A DNA stretch of 64,000 nt from Maritimibacter sp. 55A14 (GCF_003122205.1 NZ_QEYE01000004.1:161607-225606); one strand, 5' to 3'. Shown: positions 53,645 to 63,409, counted from the stretch's first letter. The notes: a model not told the origin generated them from the letters alone. A program made the numbers and translations.

Positions 53645-54994
53645 TCAATCCTCGGAAACGGCTATTTGGGCACCGGAAACGTCGAGATTGCTGCCCTTGA
53701 GCATCCGGACTTCGCGTTGCGGGAAGGGAATGGAGACATTCGCCGCCCTGAGCGCATCCCACAGCGCCAGGAAGACGGCGCCGCGTACATTCGTCAGCCC
53801 CGCAGTGGCGTCGCTGATCCAGAAACGCAGGATGAAATCCACCGAACTGTCGCCGAAGCCCACGACATGACAGACCGGGGACTTGCTGCCAATCACCCGC
53901 GGGACGGACTTCGCGGCCTCCACCGCAAGTTTGCGCACCTCGTGCGGATCGCTGTCGTAGCTGGTGCCGAAAAAGATGTCGAGCCGGACGAATTCGTCGG
54001 AATGGGACCAGTTGACCACCTGGCTGGTGATCAGATCCTCGTTCGGGATCAGGTATTCCTTGCCGTCGCGGGTGACGACCGAGACATAGCGCGCACCCAG
54101 GCTGTTGATCCATCCAAAGGTCTCGCCCAGCGAGATCACGTCGCCGGGCTTGATCGACTTGTCGAGCAGGATGATCACCCCCGAGACGAGATTCGAGACG
54201 ACCTTCTGCAAGCCGAAGCCGAGTCCGACGCCGATGGCGCCCGAGAGCACCGCCAGCCCGGTGAGATCCACGCCCACCGCCCGCAGCCCGATGAAGAAGG
54301 CCGCGCCGTAGAGCAGGATTTGCAGAAACTTGACGGCGAGCACCTGCATCGAGGGGCTTATATCGTCGTTCCGTCGGATGCGGCCGGCGGTGCTCACAGA
54401 GGCGAAGCGCGCCAGGAAGAACAGCACGCCGATGATCACGATGGCCTGGACGACCATCCAGACCGAAAGGCGCGTTTCGCCCACTGACATGGCCATGCTG
54501 TCGAGCAGCGTGCGCGTGGATTCGGTCAGCCCTAGGATCGACAATGTGACCCATGTCCAGCCGGTATAGCGCACCAGCCCGCGCAGGAAGGCATTGCCGA
54601 TCAGCCGCGAGATCATGGCGATCAGCAGCCAGGCCAGCGAAAGCTGCGCCGCCACGGCGATAAGGTAGGAGCGCGACGGCCAGGTCAGTTCGCGCATGGC
54701 GAACACGGTCGCCCATGACAGGACGACGAAGATGACCAGCCCCATCCGGTTACGCAGCAGCACCCCAATGCGCTTTCGCCACATGGGCCAGTTCTCGCGG
54801 CTGCGCAGCCAGCTATCCCAGCGCGCGGCCAGGATTCGGCCCAGCAGTCGGGCCAGCACGAAAAGGCCCAGCGCGATCAGAACCTGATAGGCGTTCCAGG
54901 GCCGTAGAAGGCTTTCCAGGAAAAGTTGTGCCTCGGCCCATAAGCCGATCGCGATCTCCTGGGCGACCTCTGCGGTCCTTTCCTGTGGCTCCAT
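53645..54994 (-). CDS. small-conductance mechanosensitive channel (MscS family)
   Basis: Inner-membrane channel that opens at high tension to release solutes during hypo-osmotic shock. The 449-residue protein has about five to six transmembrane segments, more than the three of E. coli MscS. The pore-lining helix is Gly/Ala-rich (LSGAIGVGLGFGLQKVVSNLVSG). A cytoplasmic MscS beta domain follows (GDVISLGETFGWINSLGARYVSVVTRDGKEYLIPNEDLI). It is divergent from leuC across a 300-base gap. Confidence 0.93.
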   Translation of the reverse strand: MEPQERTAEVAQEIAIGLWAEAQLFLESLLRPWNAYQVLIALGLFVLARLLGRILAARWDSWLRSRENWPMWRKRIGVLLRNRMGLVIFVVLSWATVFAMRELTWPSRSYLIAVAAQLSLAWLLIAMISRLIGNAFLRGLVRYTGWTWVTLSILGLTESTRTLLDSMAMSVGETRLSVWMVVQAIVIIGVLFFLARFASVSTAGRIRRNDDISPSMQVLAVKFLQILLYGAAFFIGLRAVGVDLTGLAVLSGAIGVGLGFGLQKVVSNLVSGVIILLDKSIKPGDVISLGETFGWINSLGARYVSVVTRDGKEYLIPNEDLITSQVVNWSHSDEFVRLDIFFGTSYDSDPHEVRKLAVEAAKSVPRVIGSKSPVCHVVGFGDSSVDFILRFWISDATAGLTNVRGAVFLALWDALRAANVSIPFPQREVRMLKGSNLDVSGAQIAVSED

Positions 54995-55294
54995 GCCCGG
55001 CTCCTAGCGGATTTCCTTTCATTGGTAACACGCAAAGCGCCGCAGAACAGCTTTTCGCGTTGCGGCGGCCAACAGGGACGCATGCAGGCGTGGCCGGGGC
55101 ACTTGCGAGACTCGGGGCAAAGCTATATGTCGCGCTCATGACGCCGTTTATCGACATGGATGATCGCGCGCGCCTGCGGGAACGCTTCTTCGGCGCGACG
55201 TTCACGATTCTGGCCCGGCTATGACCGCAGCCGGGCGGTTTTGCCCGTTTGCCTGAATGCCGAACATTCCGACCAAAATCACGGGAGAGGACTT
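54995..55294. other. gene-free gap between mscS-type gene and leuC
   Basis: This 300-base gap contains a short open frame ending at 55224 with no recognisable homology or good start. A small hairpin CGGGC-N6-GCCCG followed by TTT lies at 55232-55250. I see no leucine-rich leader peptide, so attenuation of leuC by a leader is not supported. Promoters for the two divergent genes must lie here. Confidence 0.4.
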
Positions 55295-56698
55295 ATGTCC
55301 CCCAAGACACTCTACGACAAGATATGGGACGCCCATGTCGTCCACGAAGCCGAAGACGGCACCTGCCTGCTCTATATAGACCGGCACCTGGTGCATGAAG
55401 TGACCAGCCCCCAGGCTTTCGAGGGGCTGCGCATGGCTGGGCGCACCGTTCGCGCGCCCGAGAAGACCATCGCGGTGCCCGACCACAACGTGCCCACCAC
55501 GCTCGACCGCACCAGCGGCATCAAGAACGAGGAAAGCCGCATCCAGGTCGAGGCGCTGGACAAGAACGCGCAGGATTTCGGGATCAACTATTACCCGGTC
55601 TCCGACGTGCGCCAGGGCATCGTGCATATCGTCGGTCCCGAACAGGGCTGGACCCTGCCGGGCATGACCGTGGTCTGCGGCGACAGCCACACCGCCACGC
55701 ATGGCGCCTTCGGCGCGCTGGCGCATGGGATCGGGACGTCCGAGGTGGAGCATGTTCTGGCCACGCAGACGCTGATCCAGAAGAAATCGAAGAACATGAA
55801 GGTGGAGATCACCGGCAAGCTGCGGCCCGGCGTGACCGCCAAGGACATCACGCTTTCGGTGATCGGCGCCACGGGCACCGCGGGCGGCACCGGCCATGTG
55901 ATCGAATATTGCGGCGAGGCGATCCGCGATCTGAGCATCGAAGGCCGGATGACGGTGTGCAACATGGCCATCGAAGGCGGCGCGCGCGCGGGCCTGATCG
56001 CGCCGGACGAGAAGACCTTCGACTACGTGATGGGCCGGCCCCATGCGCCCAAGGGCGCACAGTGGGAGGCCGCGCTGGCTTACTGGAAGACGCTCTTCAC
56101 CGACGAGGGCGCCCATTTCGACAAGGTCATCACGCTGAAGGGCGAGGATATCGCGCCGGTCGTTACCTGGGGCACCTCGCCCGAGGACGTGCTGCCGATC
56201 ACCGCCGCAGTCCCGGCCCCGGAGGATTTCAAGGGCGGAAAGGTGGACGCCGCCCGGCGGGCACTGGAATATATGGGGCTGACGGCGGGGACGCCGCTTT
56301 CGGAGATCGAGATCGATACGGTCTTTATCGGCTCCTGCACCAACGGGCGGATCGAGGATCTGCGCGCTGCGGCCGATGTTCTGAAAGGCAAGAAGATCAA
56401 GGAAGGGCTGCGCGCGATGGTCGTGCCGGGCTCGGGCCTCGTGCGCGCCCAGGCCGAGGAAGAGGGGCTGGCCGACATCTTCAAGGAAGCGGGCTTCGAA
56501 TGGCGGCTCGCGGGCTGTTCCATGTGCCTGGCGATGAACCCGGACCAGCTTGAGCCCGGCGAGCGTTGCGCGGCGACGTCCAACCGCAATTTCGAGGGCC
56601 GCCAGGGCCGCGGCGGGCGCACCCACCTGATGAGCCCCGCGATGGCCGCCGCCGCCGCGGTGACCGGACGGCTGACCGATGTGCGGGAGATGATGTGA
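55295..56698 (+). CDS. leuC: 3-isopropylmalate dehydratase large subunit
   Basis: Isomerises 2- to 3-isopropylmalate in leucine synthesis with a 4Fe-4S cluster. The ATG after GGGAGAGGA gives 467 residues; the open frame reaches up to 55160 without homology. Motifs: the aconitase signatures [17 protein letters not shown] and IGSCTNGR, and the cluster cysteines in [10 protein letters not shown]. Its stop overlaps the leuD start (TGATG), so both subunits are made together. Confidence 0.97.
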   Translation: MSPKTLYDKIWDAHVVHEAEDGTCLLYIDRHLVHEVTSPQAFEGLRMAGRTVRAPEKTIAVPDHNVPTTLDRTSGIKNEESRIQVEALDKNAQDFGINYYPVSDVRQGIVHIVGPEQGWTLPGMTVVCGDSHTATHGAFGALAHGIGTSEVEHVLATQTLIQKKSKNMKVEITGKLRPGVTAKDITLSVIGATGTAGGTGHVIEYCGEAIRDLSIEGRMTVCNMAIEGGARAGLIAPDEKTFDYVMGRPHAPKGAQWEAALAYWKTLFTDEGAHFDKVITLKGEDIAPVVTWGTSPEDVLPITAAVPAPEDFKGGKVDAARRALEYMGLTAGTPLSEIEIDTVFIGSCTNGRIEDLRAAADVLKGKKIKEGLRAMVVPGSGLVRAQAEEEGLADIFKEAGFEWRLAGCSMCLAMNPDQLEPGERCAATSNRNFEGRQGRGGRTHLMSPAMAAAAAVTGRLTDVREMM

Positions 56699-57303
56699 TG
56701 GAAAAATTCGAAAAGATCACCGGGGTCGCGGCGCCGCTGCCGCTCATCAACGTCGATACCGACATGATCATTCCCAAGCAGTTCCTGAAGACGATCAAGC
56801 GGTCCGGGCTGGGCGTGAACCTCTTCGACGAGATGCGCTATGACGGCGAGGGCCGGGAGATCCCGGATTTCGTGCTCAACCAGCCGGCCTATCGCAAGGC
56901 CGAGATCCTGGTCGCGGGGGAGAATTTCGGCTGCGGGTCGAGCCGCGAGCACGCCCCCTGGGCGATCAAGGATTTCGGCATCAAGGCGGTCATTGCGCCG
57001 AGTTTCGCGGACATCTTCTTCAACAACTGCTTCAAGAACGGCATCCTTCCCATCGTCCTTCCGCAGGACCAGGTGGATCGGCTTATGGATGATGCCCGCA
57101 AGGGCGAGAACGCGCGGATTACCGTCGATCTGGAGCATCAGACGGTCTCCGGCTCGGACGGGACCGAGTTCCGTTTCGAGGTCGACCCGCACCAGAAGCA
57201 CTGCCTGATGGAAGGGCTCGACGATATCGGCCAGACGCTCCAGAAGGCCGCGGCCATCGACAGTTTCGAGCAAGGCTACGCCGCCCGGATGCCCTGGGTC
57301 TGA
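56698..57303 (+). CDS. leuD: 3-isopropylmalate dehydratase small subunit
   Basis: Swivel-domain subunit of the LeuCD isomerase. The 201-residue protein starts [22 protein letters not shown], and has [14 protein letters not shown] and [15 protein letters not shown], which line the substrate site. It overlaps leuC by one base. A strong terminator ends the leuCD transcript about 20 bases downstream, so leuB (5 kb on) is expressed separately. Confidence 0.97.
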   Translation: MEKFEKITGVAAPLPLINVDTDMIIPKQFLKTIKRSGLGVNLFDEMRYDGEGREIPDFVLNQPAYRKAEILVAGENFGCGSSREHAPWAIKDFGIKAVIAPSFADIFFNNCFKNGILPIVLPQDQVDRLMDDARKGENARITVDLEHQTVSGSDGTEFRFEVDPHQKHCLMEGLDDIGQTLQKAAAIDSFEQGYAARMPWV

Positions 57304-57323
57304 GGCACGGTAATCGGTGAAAT

Positions 57324-57356
57324 AACGGCCCCGATCCGTGCGGACGGGGCCGTTTT
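57324..57356 (+). terminator. rho-independent terminator of leuCD
   Basis: A perfect 10-bp stem (57324-57333 with 57345-57354), extended by an inner TCCG/CGGA pairing, ends in TTTT. It lies 20 bases past the leuD stop. Confidence 0.88.
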
Positions 57357-57718
57357 CATGTGCGCCGCGCCGTGTCCGCGCCAGGGCGGACGGGAAGCGC
57401 GAAGCACATGATTGCACGGCTTGTCCTCGGTAAATTTATACAGACCCGGACGCGGCATTTCGGAGCGCCTGAGCCACTGCCGGCAGGCGGTTTGTCCCCC
57501 TGGAAAGCTCGCATGGACGGGTGGTGCACATTAGCTACACACTGTCCGCCCGTTGCCCCGCCGGATTCTTCTTTGAGAGTCAGGGGGTTGACGGACTTTG
57601 TTCAATAATGGCAGGATTTTGTCGAAATTGAGGCATTCCGCCAAACCCGATCGGCGGGATCGACACAAGAACGGACACCGGCAAAGAACCGGGGCCGTCG
57701 AGGTTGAGGTAAGGGGCA
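57357..57718. other. gene-free gap between leuD terminator and membrane-protein gene
   Basis: No convincing reading frame. A TTGACG hexamer (57588-57593) is present, but no -10 at proper spacing. The last part (about 57620-57718) is purine-rich and ends with GAGG-type sites before a GTG start. Confidence 0.4.
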
Positions 57719-58549
57719 GTGGTCCTGACAGTCACGGGCGCGGCATTCCGCGCGGCATTGGTGATGTTGCTGATCGCGACACCATCGCTGATCTTGCCGG
57801 ACATCCATTCCGAGACGCACCAGATCGTCGCGGCAGTGGCGCTGTGCTGCGCGGGGATCACCTTTATCGAATACACCGCGCGCTTTCCCAGCCTGGTGGA
57901 GTTCCGTTTCGCCCCGCCCTTCAACCGCATCCGCTTCGTTGCGCTCCTTATCAACGTGGTTCTGCTGTCGCTGCTGTGCCGCCAGATCACTGCCCCCTCC
58001 GCAACCGGCGTGGCAGTCACGCAGATCGGCACGCTGATCGGGCATGGCATCGACTTCCAGTTCAGCCCGGTGCGGCTCATCGGCCTGATGCTGCCTCCGG
58101 AGGCGACCTATGGGCAGGTCGAACTGCTGCGCGCCGCGGCAGGTATCAGCTACCTGATCTCGCTGATGATGACGGCGGTTTTCGCGATCCTCATGCGGCT
58201 CTGCAACTGGCCGCTGAACAACCGCAGCTTCAACGTCTGGACAAACATGCCGAATTTCGACCCCACGGCGGGCGGAGACGTGGTCGAGCACCTGGTGCGC
58301 GACGGCCGGGTTAACGTTTTGTTAGGGCTGAGCCTGCCATTTGTGACACCGATGTTCGTGATGCTGGCGGCCGGAGTCTTCGACCGCTACGCGATGGCGA
58401 ACCATCAGACACTGATCTGGACGGTGGCGATATGGGCCTTCATTCCGGCCGGCCTTGTGATGCGGGGGATCGCGCTGGGGCGCGTCGCAGACATGCTGCA
58501 ACGCAAGCGCAGCCAGGCGGTGGAAGAACGCTCCTTCTTGGCTGTCTGA
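57719..58549 (+). CDS. conserved integral membrane protein of unknown function
   Basis: The 276-residue product starts at GTG and has six or seven hydrophobic segments: about 8-27, 36-52, 70-86, 139-162, 203-220 and 232-252. A hydrophilic loop with WNVWTNMPNF-like sequence lies around 165-190. No family motif is recognised. It may be a conserved Rhodobacteraceae protein, since it is tightly overlapped by an endonuclease/exonuclease/phosphatase-family gene. A later ATG at codon 16 is an alternative start. No function is proposed. Confidence 0.7.
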   Translation: MVLTVTGAAFRAALVMLLIATPSLILPDIHSETHQIVAAVALCCAGITFIEYTARFPSLVEFRFAPPFNRIRFVALLINVVLLSLLCRQITAPSATGVAVTQIGTLIGHGIDFQFSPVRLIGLMLPPEATYGQVELLRAAAGISYLISLMMTAVFAILMRLCNWPLNNRSFNVWTNMPNFDPTAGGDVVEHLVRDGRVNVLLGLSLPFVTPMFVMLAAGVFDRYAMANHQTLIWTVAIWAFIPAGLVMRGIALGRVADMLQRKRSQAVEERSFLAV

Positions 58550-59628
58550 TCTGGGCACTCGCGGCCTGTGCCGCCTGTGCCGAGCCCTTGCGCGTTGCCA
58601 CTTTCAACGTGGGCCTGGACCGGCGAGGCCCCGGCCTTCTGGCCCGCGACATCGCGCAAGGCGGAGCCGCCGATGTCGACACCGTGCTGCAGATCATCGC
58701 CACGGTTTCGCCGGACGTGCTGCTTCTCACCGGGTTCGACTACGATCTGGATGGCGTGGCGCTGGGCCTCTTCGCCGAACGGTTGGCGGCGCGGGGCGCG
58801 GCCTATCCGCACCGTTTCGCGCTGCGGCCCAATACCGGCTGGCCCACCGGGCTCGACCTTGACGGCGACGGACGACGCGGCGGGCCGGGCGACGCGCAGG
58901 GTTTCGGGTATTTCAGTGGGCAAGGGGGCATGGCGCTCCTGTCGCGATTTCCGGTGGCCGGGACGGAAGTGCGGGACTTCAGCGCCTTTCCGTGGCGCGA
59001 CCTGCCCGGAACGCTGATCGGCGGCACGGACATGGTCGAGGCGGCGCAGGCCGTTCAGCGCCTGTCCACCACAGCACACTGGGAGGTACCGCTGCGCCTG
59101 CCCGGCGGGCGCATACTGCGGCTCCTGACGATCTATGCTACACCGCCGGTCTTCGACGGGCCGGAGGACCGCAACGGCCGCCGCAACCACGACGAGATAC
59201 GGTTCTGGGAGATGTTCCTGAACGGCTGGGCGCCCGATGGCGGGCCGGGCGTGCGCACGCCCTTCGTGTTGCTGGGTGACTTCAACATGGACCCCGAGGA
59301 CGGCGATGGAAGACGAGAGGCGATGATCCGGCTTCTCGGCCATCCCGCGCTGCACGATCCGCAACCGGCAAGCCGCGGCGCCGCGCTGTCCTCCATCGCC
59401 GCAGGGGGCGTGAATGCCCGGCATCGCGGCGACCCGGCGCTCGATACCGCCGCCTGGCCCGCCGAGGACGGGCCGGGCCATCTGCGGGTGGATTACGTGT
59501 TGCCCTCAGCCGATCTGGCGGTGCGGGGTGCGGGCGTCTTCTGGCCCGCGCCCGGCGAGCCCGGCCACAATCTGGTGTCAGGCGGTGACGGTTCTCGCCA
59601 CCGGCTGGTCTGGGTGGATGTCGAATGA
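58432..59628 (+). CDS. endonuclease/exonuclease/phosphatase (EEP) family protein, exported
   Basis: Metal-dependent phosphoesterase fold. Motifs: RVATFNVGLDRRG, LLGDFNMDPEDGDGR and the C-terminal LRVDYVLPSADL plus SRHRLVWVDV. A hydrophobic signal-like segment (LLLGCLIWALAACAACA) precedes the domain. The only ATG, at 58432, lies 118 bases inside the preceding membrane-protein gene and yields 398 residues with an Arg-rich leader. Otherwise a CTG overlapping that gene's stop (58546) would be needed. Substrate unknown; DNA, lipid or sugar phosphates are possible. The 3' end overlaps the convergent SDR gene by 51 bases. Confidence 0.78.
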   Translation: MGLHSGRPCDAGDRAGARRRHAATQAQPGGGRTLLLGCLIWALAACAACAEPLRVATFNVGLDRRGPGLLARDIAQGGAADVDTVLQIIATVSPDVLLLTGFDYDLDGVALGLFAERLAARGAAYPHRFALRPNTGWPTGLDLDGDGRRGGPGDAQGFGYFSGQGGMALLSRFPVAGTEVRDFSAFPWRDLPGTLIGGTDMVEAAQAVQRLSTTAHWEVPLRLPGGRILRLLTIYATPPVFDGPEDRNGRRNHDEIRFWEMFLNGWAPDGGPGVRTPFVLLGDFNMDPEDGDGRREAMIRLLGHPALHDPQPASRGAALSSIAAGGVNARHRGDPALDTAAWPAEDGPGHLRVDYVLPSADLAVRGAGVFWPAPGEPGHNLVSGGDGSRHRLVWVDVE

Positions 59629-60477
59629 CACGGCGCGGCGCAATGCGGTTTCCGGCGGGGTCGCGCGATACTCCGGCAGCAATTCGCGGAACCGCGCCGG
59701 GTCGATCCGGTGCGGCTTGCTCCAGAGGTAGCTCATCTCGATCAGGTGCCGGGCCATCGGCCAGAACGGCCGCGCGAGCCGGAGCGGCAGCCAGGACATG
59801 CGGCGCAGGCGCACCGGGCGGCCGGTCGCACGGGCCAGCGCCGCGGCCATCTCGTTTCCGCTGAGCGTGTAGCCGGGGTAGGGGACATCCTCGAACCGGG
59901 CCAGGTCTGCGCGCTTCTCGGCCAGCGCCACGGCGGCGCGCGCCATGTCGGGCAGATAGGCCCAGGCATGCGGCGCGTCCGGATCGCCGGGCCAGCGGAA
60001 GACGCCCCGCCCGATGCGGCTGGCCAGAACCTTGTCGAACCAGTTGCCGCTGGGCTCAGTATCCAGGAAATCGCCGGCGCGCAGGATGATCGTTTGCACG
60101 CCTGAGGCGCGGTAGGCTGCTTCCATCCCGATGCGGATCCGGCCCAGCGGGTTGGCCGCGCGATGCGGCGTGGCCGGGCCGAAGACCGCCGGAGCGTCCG
60201 CGCCGAAGACGTAGACATTGCCGGGCATCAGGACCGAGGCGCCACTGGTGCGCGCCGCATCGATCACGCGGCGGGTCAGGGCGGGAACCTGCGCTGCCCA
60301 GTCCGGATAGGGCGGGTTCCAGGCGTTCAGGATCACATCAGTCCCGGCGGCGGCGGTATTCAGGTCGTCGTGGGCGCGGTCGAAGCGCCGGACGGTCCAG
60401 CCTGCATTCCAGAACGCCTCGGCGGCGTTGCGTCCGAACCTGCCGTTCGCGCCGAGAATGAGAACAGTGGGCGACAT
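59578..60477 (-). CDS. NAD-dependent epimerase/dehydratase-like SDR protein
   Basis: Extended SDR-type protein of 299 residues with the nucleotide loop ILGANGRFGRNAA (6-18) and NVYVFG in place of the usual catalytic YxxxK region. RAGDFLDTE and YPGYTLSGNEMAAALA follow. Substrate unknown. It is divergent from a LysR gene 91 bases away, which probably regulates it; this layout is typical of LysR-target pairs. The 51-base overlap with the EEP gene at the 3' end is unusual but both frames look genuine. Confidence 0.83.
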   Translation of the reverse strand: MSPTVLILGANGRFGRNAAEAFWNAGWTVRRFDRAHDDLNTAAAGTDVILNAWNPPYPDWAAQVPALTRRVIDAARTSGASVLMPGNVYVFGADAPAVFGPATPHRAANPLGRIRIGMEAAYRASGVQTIILRAGDFLDTEPSGNWFDKVLASRIGRGVFRWPGDPDAPHAWAYLPDMARAAVALAEKRADLARFEDVPYPGYTLSGNEMAAALARATGRPVRLRRMSWLPLRLARPFWPMARHLIEMSYLWSKPHRIDPARFRELLPEYRATPPETALRRAVSFDIHPDQPVARTVTA

Positions 60478-60486
60478 GGCGATATT

Positions 60487-60527
60487 CCTTCTCCGTGCGT
60501 TGTACCGAGAAGGTAGCTATTCCGAAT
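60487..60527. promoter_or_regulatory. candidate LysR operator region
   Basis: Between the divergent SDR and LysR genes, CCTTCTC (60487-60493) and GAGAAGG (60507-60513) form a perfect inverted repeat with a 13-base spacer. ATTCCGAAT (60519-60527) resembles ATTCGGGAAT at 60561-60570, 42 bases on, just before and into the LysR start. Such repeats are plausible binding sites for the divergently encoded regulator. Confidence 0.4.
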
Positions 60528-60568
60528 GCGCATGTAACTCGCCAAACAGCTATGTTAGGTATTCGGGA

Positions 60569-61480
60569 ATGAATACCCCATCCGATCCCGACTGGACCTT
60601 GATCCGCTTTTTCCTTGCCGTGGCCGAGGCCGGATCGCTTTCAGCCGCGGCCCGCGATCTGGGGCTCAGCCAGCCCACGCTGACGCGCCGGATACGCGAG
60701 GCCGAGCGGGTGCTGGGCGGCCCGCTCTTCCGCCGCCATGCGCGCGGGCTGGCGCTGACCGAGGCCGGGGCCGCGCTGGTCGAGGATGCGCGCCGGATGC
60801 GGGATGCCGCCGCGCGGCTTGGCATGACGGCCGCCGGGCACGGCGGCGCGCCGCGCGGCACGGTCAGGATCACGGCGAGCGGGGTGGTGTCCTTTCATTT
60901 CCTGCCACCGATCCTTGCCGGGCTTCGGGCACAAGAGCCGGAGATCGAGCTGGAACTTCACCCCAGCAACGCCAGCGAGAACCTGCTGTTCCGGGAGGCC
61001 GATATCGCGGTGCGCATGTACCGGCCAGAACAGCTCGACCTTGTGGCGCGGCATCTGGGAACGGTGCCGATCGGGCTTTTCGCCTCGAAGGCCTATATCG
61101 CGCGGGCAGGCGAGCCGCAGAGCATCGAGGCGCTGCGCGTCCATGACTGGATCGGCTACGACCGGTCGCAACTCATCATCCGCGGCATGCGCAGCATGGG
61201 GGTGGAGGTGGACCGTTCCTTCTTCCGGACGCGGTGCGACGATCAGGTGACCTATTGGGCGCTGCTGCGGGCGGGATGCGGGATCGGCGTGGCGCCGCTG
61301 CGGCCGGGGCTGGCCGACCCGGACCTGGTGCAACTGCTGCCGGATCTGCCGGTGGCCGAACTGCCGGTCTGGCTGGCGGCCCATGATGCGCTGCGCCAGA
61401 GCCCGCGCATCCGCCGGGTCTGGGACGCGCTGGCCGAGGGGTTGCCGCGCGCGATCGGCGGAGTGCCCGCCCCGGCGTGA
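60569..61480 (+). CDS. LysR-family transcriptional regulator
   Basis: DNA-binding regulator with an N-terminal winged helix (FFLAVAEAGSLSAAARDLGLSQPTLTRRI in its usual pattern, about residues 13-42) and a C-terminal effector-binding domain. The ATG MNTPSDPDWT gives 303 residues; the frame is open upstream but the region holds the divergent promoter. Effector unknown. Divergent orientation suggests control of the SDR gene and of itself. Confidence 0.92.
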   Translation: MNTPSDPDWTLIRFFLAVAEAGSLSAAARDLGLSQPTLTRRIREAERVLGGPLFRRHARGLALTEAGAALVEDARRMRDAAARLGMTAAGHGGAPRGTVRITASGVVSFHFLPPILAGLRAQEPEIELELHPSNASENLLFREADIAVRMYRPEQLDLVARHLGTVPIGLFASKAYIARAGEPQSIEALRVHDWIGYDRSQLIIRGMRSMGVEVDRSFFRTRCDDQVTYWALLRAGCGIGVAPLRPGLADPDLVQLLPDLPVAELPVWLAAHDALRQSPRIRRVWDALAEGLPRAIGGVPAPA

Positions 61481-61502
61481 CATCCGGGACGGGTGGCGTG
61501 GT

Positions 61503-62045
61503 TCAGGCGGCCTTGGCGCCCAGATCGCCCGTATAGGTGCCGCGCGGCGGATAGCCCTTGTCCTGCATGAAGGTGATCGCGGCCAGCACGTCGGCGGCCT
61601 TGGGCCGTGCGAAGGGCATGGTCTGGACCGAGCCGAATTGCAACTCGCGGTCCGCATTGACGAAGAAGAGCCCCGGCTCGTGGAAGAGTGCGGGTTCGCT
61701 GCTGCCTTCGCGGGCGGCGGAGATGTAGAGCCCCCAGTCGTCGCGCGCGGCCTGAAGCGACAATGAATGCGCGATGGCGACCTTGTCCAGCCCGGTCTTC
61801 CTGGCCATTTCGGTGGCGCGGTCCGCCGGGTCGGCAGTGGCTGCGACGATCCGCAGGCCGCGCGCTGCGAAATCCTCGGCCGCGGCTTCCAGTTCCTTCA
61901 ACTGGCCGGCGCAGACCGGGCAGTGAAGGCCGCGGTAGAAGACCAGGAGCGTGCCGTTCTCGGTGCCCGGATCGGACAGGTCGAACGTGCCGTGGGCGAC
62001 GGTTTCCAGTTTCAACTCGGGTGTTTTCTGGCCGGGTGTGGGCAT
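61503..62045 (-). CDS. AhpC/TSA-family peroxiredoxin-like protein
   Basis: Thioredoxin-fold peroxidase-like protein of 180 residues. LLVFYRGLHCPVCAGQL holds a CxxC motif at the active site (about 42-45). The start ATG lies 6 bases after GGAGG; the long upstream open frame is antisense to leuB and rejected. The C-terminal part (FVNADRELQFGSVQTMPFARP) is like other 'redoxin' proteins of alphaproteobacteria. Substrate peroxide unknown. It is divergent from leuB. Confidence 0.87.
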   Translation of the reverse strand: MPTPGQKTPELKLETVAHGTFDLSDPGTENGTLLVFYRGLHCPVCAGQLKELEAAAEDFAARGLRIVAATADPADRATEMARKTGLDKVAIAHSLSLQAARDDWGLYISAAREGSSEPALFHEPGLFFVNADRELQFGSVQTMPFARPKAADVLAAITFMQDKGYPPRGTYTGDLGAKAA

Positions 62046-62073
62046 GATTTCCTCCGTCTTTCCAAAACCGAAA

Positions 62074-62094
62074 GCGCCGGGAAAGGCCCGGCGC
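62074..62094. other. GC hairpin in the peroxiredoxin-leuB gap
   Basis: GCGCCGGG (62074-62081) pairs perfectly with CCCGGCGC (62087-62094) across AAAGG. It lies in the leader of the peroxiredoxin gene on the minus strand; no proper T run follows either way. Its role is unknown. Confidence 0.35.
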
Positions 62095-62177
62095 GTCGGA
62101 TGTACATCGCTTGCGGTTCTTGACCGCGTCACAGGTCCGAGATAGGGCCATGCCATCCACAGAACAAGGAGGCCCGC

Positions 62178-63284
62178 ATGGCCAATCACTCGATCTTGAT
62201 CCTGGCGGGCGACGGTATCGGCCCCGAGGTCATGGCTGAAGTCCGCAAGGTCATCGACTGGTTCGGCGCCCGGCGCGGCATCGGCTTCGATGTCAGCGAG
62301 GATCTCGTGGGCGGCGCGGCTTATGATGCGCATGGAACGCCGCTGACCGACGCCACGATGGAGAAGGCGCAGGCCGTGGATGCGGTGCTGCTGGGGGCCG
62401 TGGGCGGGCCGAAATACGACAAGCTGGATTTCAGCGTAAAGCCAGAACGCGGGCTCCTGCGGCTGCGCAAGGAGATGGACCTGTTCGCCAATCTGCGGCC
62501 TGCGCAGTGTTTCGACGCGCTGGCCGATTTCTCGTCGCTGAAGCGCGAGGTGGTTGCCGGGCTCGATATCGTGATCGTGCGGGAACTGACGTCGGGCATC
62601 TACTTTGGCGAGCCCCGCGGGATCATCACCGAGGGCAATGAGCGGGTGGGGATCAACACCCAGCGTTACACCGAGTCCGAGATCGCCCGCGTCGCCAAAT
62701 CGGCCTTCGAGCTGGCCCGCAAGCGGTCGAACAAGGTCTGCTCGATGGAGAAGGCCAATGTGATGGAATCGGGGATCCTGTGGCGCGAGGTGGTGCAGGA
62801 GGTGCATGACCGCGACTATCCGGATGTCGAACTCAGCCACATGTATGCCGATGCCGGGGCGATGCAGCTCTGCCGCTGGCCCAAGCAGTTCGACGTGATC
62901 GTGACCGACAACCTCTTCGGCGATCTCTTGTCGGATGCCGCCGCGATGCTGACGGGCTCGCTCGGGATGCTGCCCTCGGCCTCGCTCGGCGCGCCGATGG
63001 CCAATGGCCGGCCCAAGGCGCTTTACGAGCCGGTGCACGGCTCCGCCCCGGACATCGCCGGGCAGGGCAAGGCCAACCCGATCGCCTGCATCCTGAGCTT
63101 CGCGATGGCGCTGCGCTACAGCTTCGACCTGGGCGACGAGGCCGGCCGGCTGGAAGCCGCGGTGGAGAAGGTGCTGGCCGACGGCCTGCGCACCGCCGAT
63201 CTGCTGGGCGAGGAGGGCGTGACGCCGGTCTCCACCAGCGAAATGGGCGATGCGATTCTGGGCGCGCTCGACGCGGGGCTGTGA
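62178..63284 (+). CDS. leuB: 3-isopropylmalate dehydrogenase
   Basis: Oxidatively decarboxylates 3-isopropylmalate to 2-oxoisocaproate with NAD+. The 368-residue protein begins [31 protein letters not shown], then [20 protein letters not shown] (magnesium and substrate ligands) and [19 protein letters not shown] follow. An AAGGAGG lies 8 bases before the ATG. It stands 5 kb from leuCD, separated by six unrelated genes. Confidence 0.97.
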   Translation: MANHSILILAGDGIGPEVMAEVRKVIDWFGARRGIGFDVSEDLVGGAAYDAHGTPLTDATMEKAQAVDAVLLGAVGGPKYDKLDFSVKPERGLLRLRKEMDLFANLRPAQCFDALADFSSLKREVVAGLDIVIVRELTSGIYFGEPRGIITEGNERVGINTQRYTESEIARVAKSAFELARKRSNKVCSMEKANVMESGILWREVVQEVHDRDYPDVELSHMYADAGAMQLCRWPKQFDVIVTDNLFGDLLSDAAAMLTGSLGMLPSASLGAPMANGRPKALYEPVHGSAPDIAGQGKANPIACILSFAMALRYSFDLGDEAGRLEAAVEKVLADGLRTADLLGEEGVTPVSTSEMGDAILGALDAGL

Positions 63285-63368
63285 CCGGGGGCGGGGCGCG
63301 GTTCCTGCCCCGGCGCTGCGGCTTGGCGGCGACGCCCGTCAATACCGCCCTCACGTCCAACAGAGCCC

Positions 63369-63395
63369 TTGCAAAGCGGCCCGTCCTCCTATAAT
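63369..63395 (+). promoter_or_regulatory. promoter of tRNA-Pro
   Basis: A perfect TATAAT (63390-63395) with TTGCAA (63369-63374) 15 bases upstream, ending 14 bases before the tRNA. The spacer is short but the -10 is the best in the window. Confidence 0.6.
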
Positions 63396-63409
63396 CGGCA
63401 CGCCACGGT

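Noticed and set aside
54928..55224. 98-codon plus-strand open frame before leuC
   Set aside because: It begins inside the antisense of the MscS gene, has no ribosome-binding site and no recognisable family; not a leucine leader peptide.
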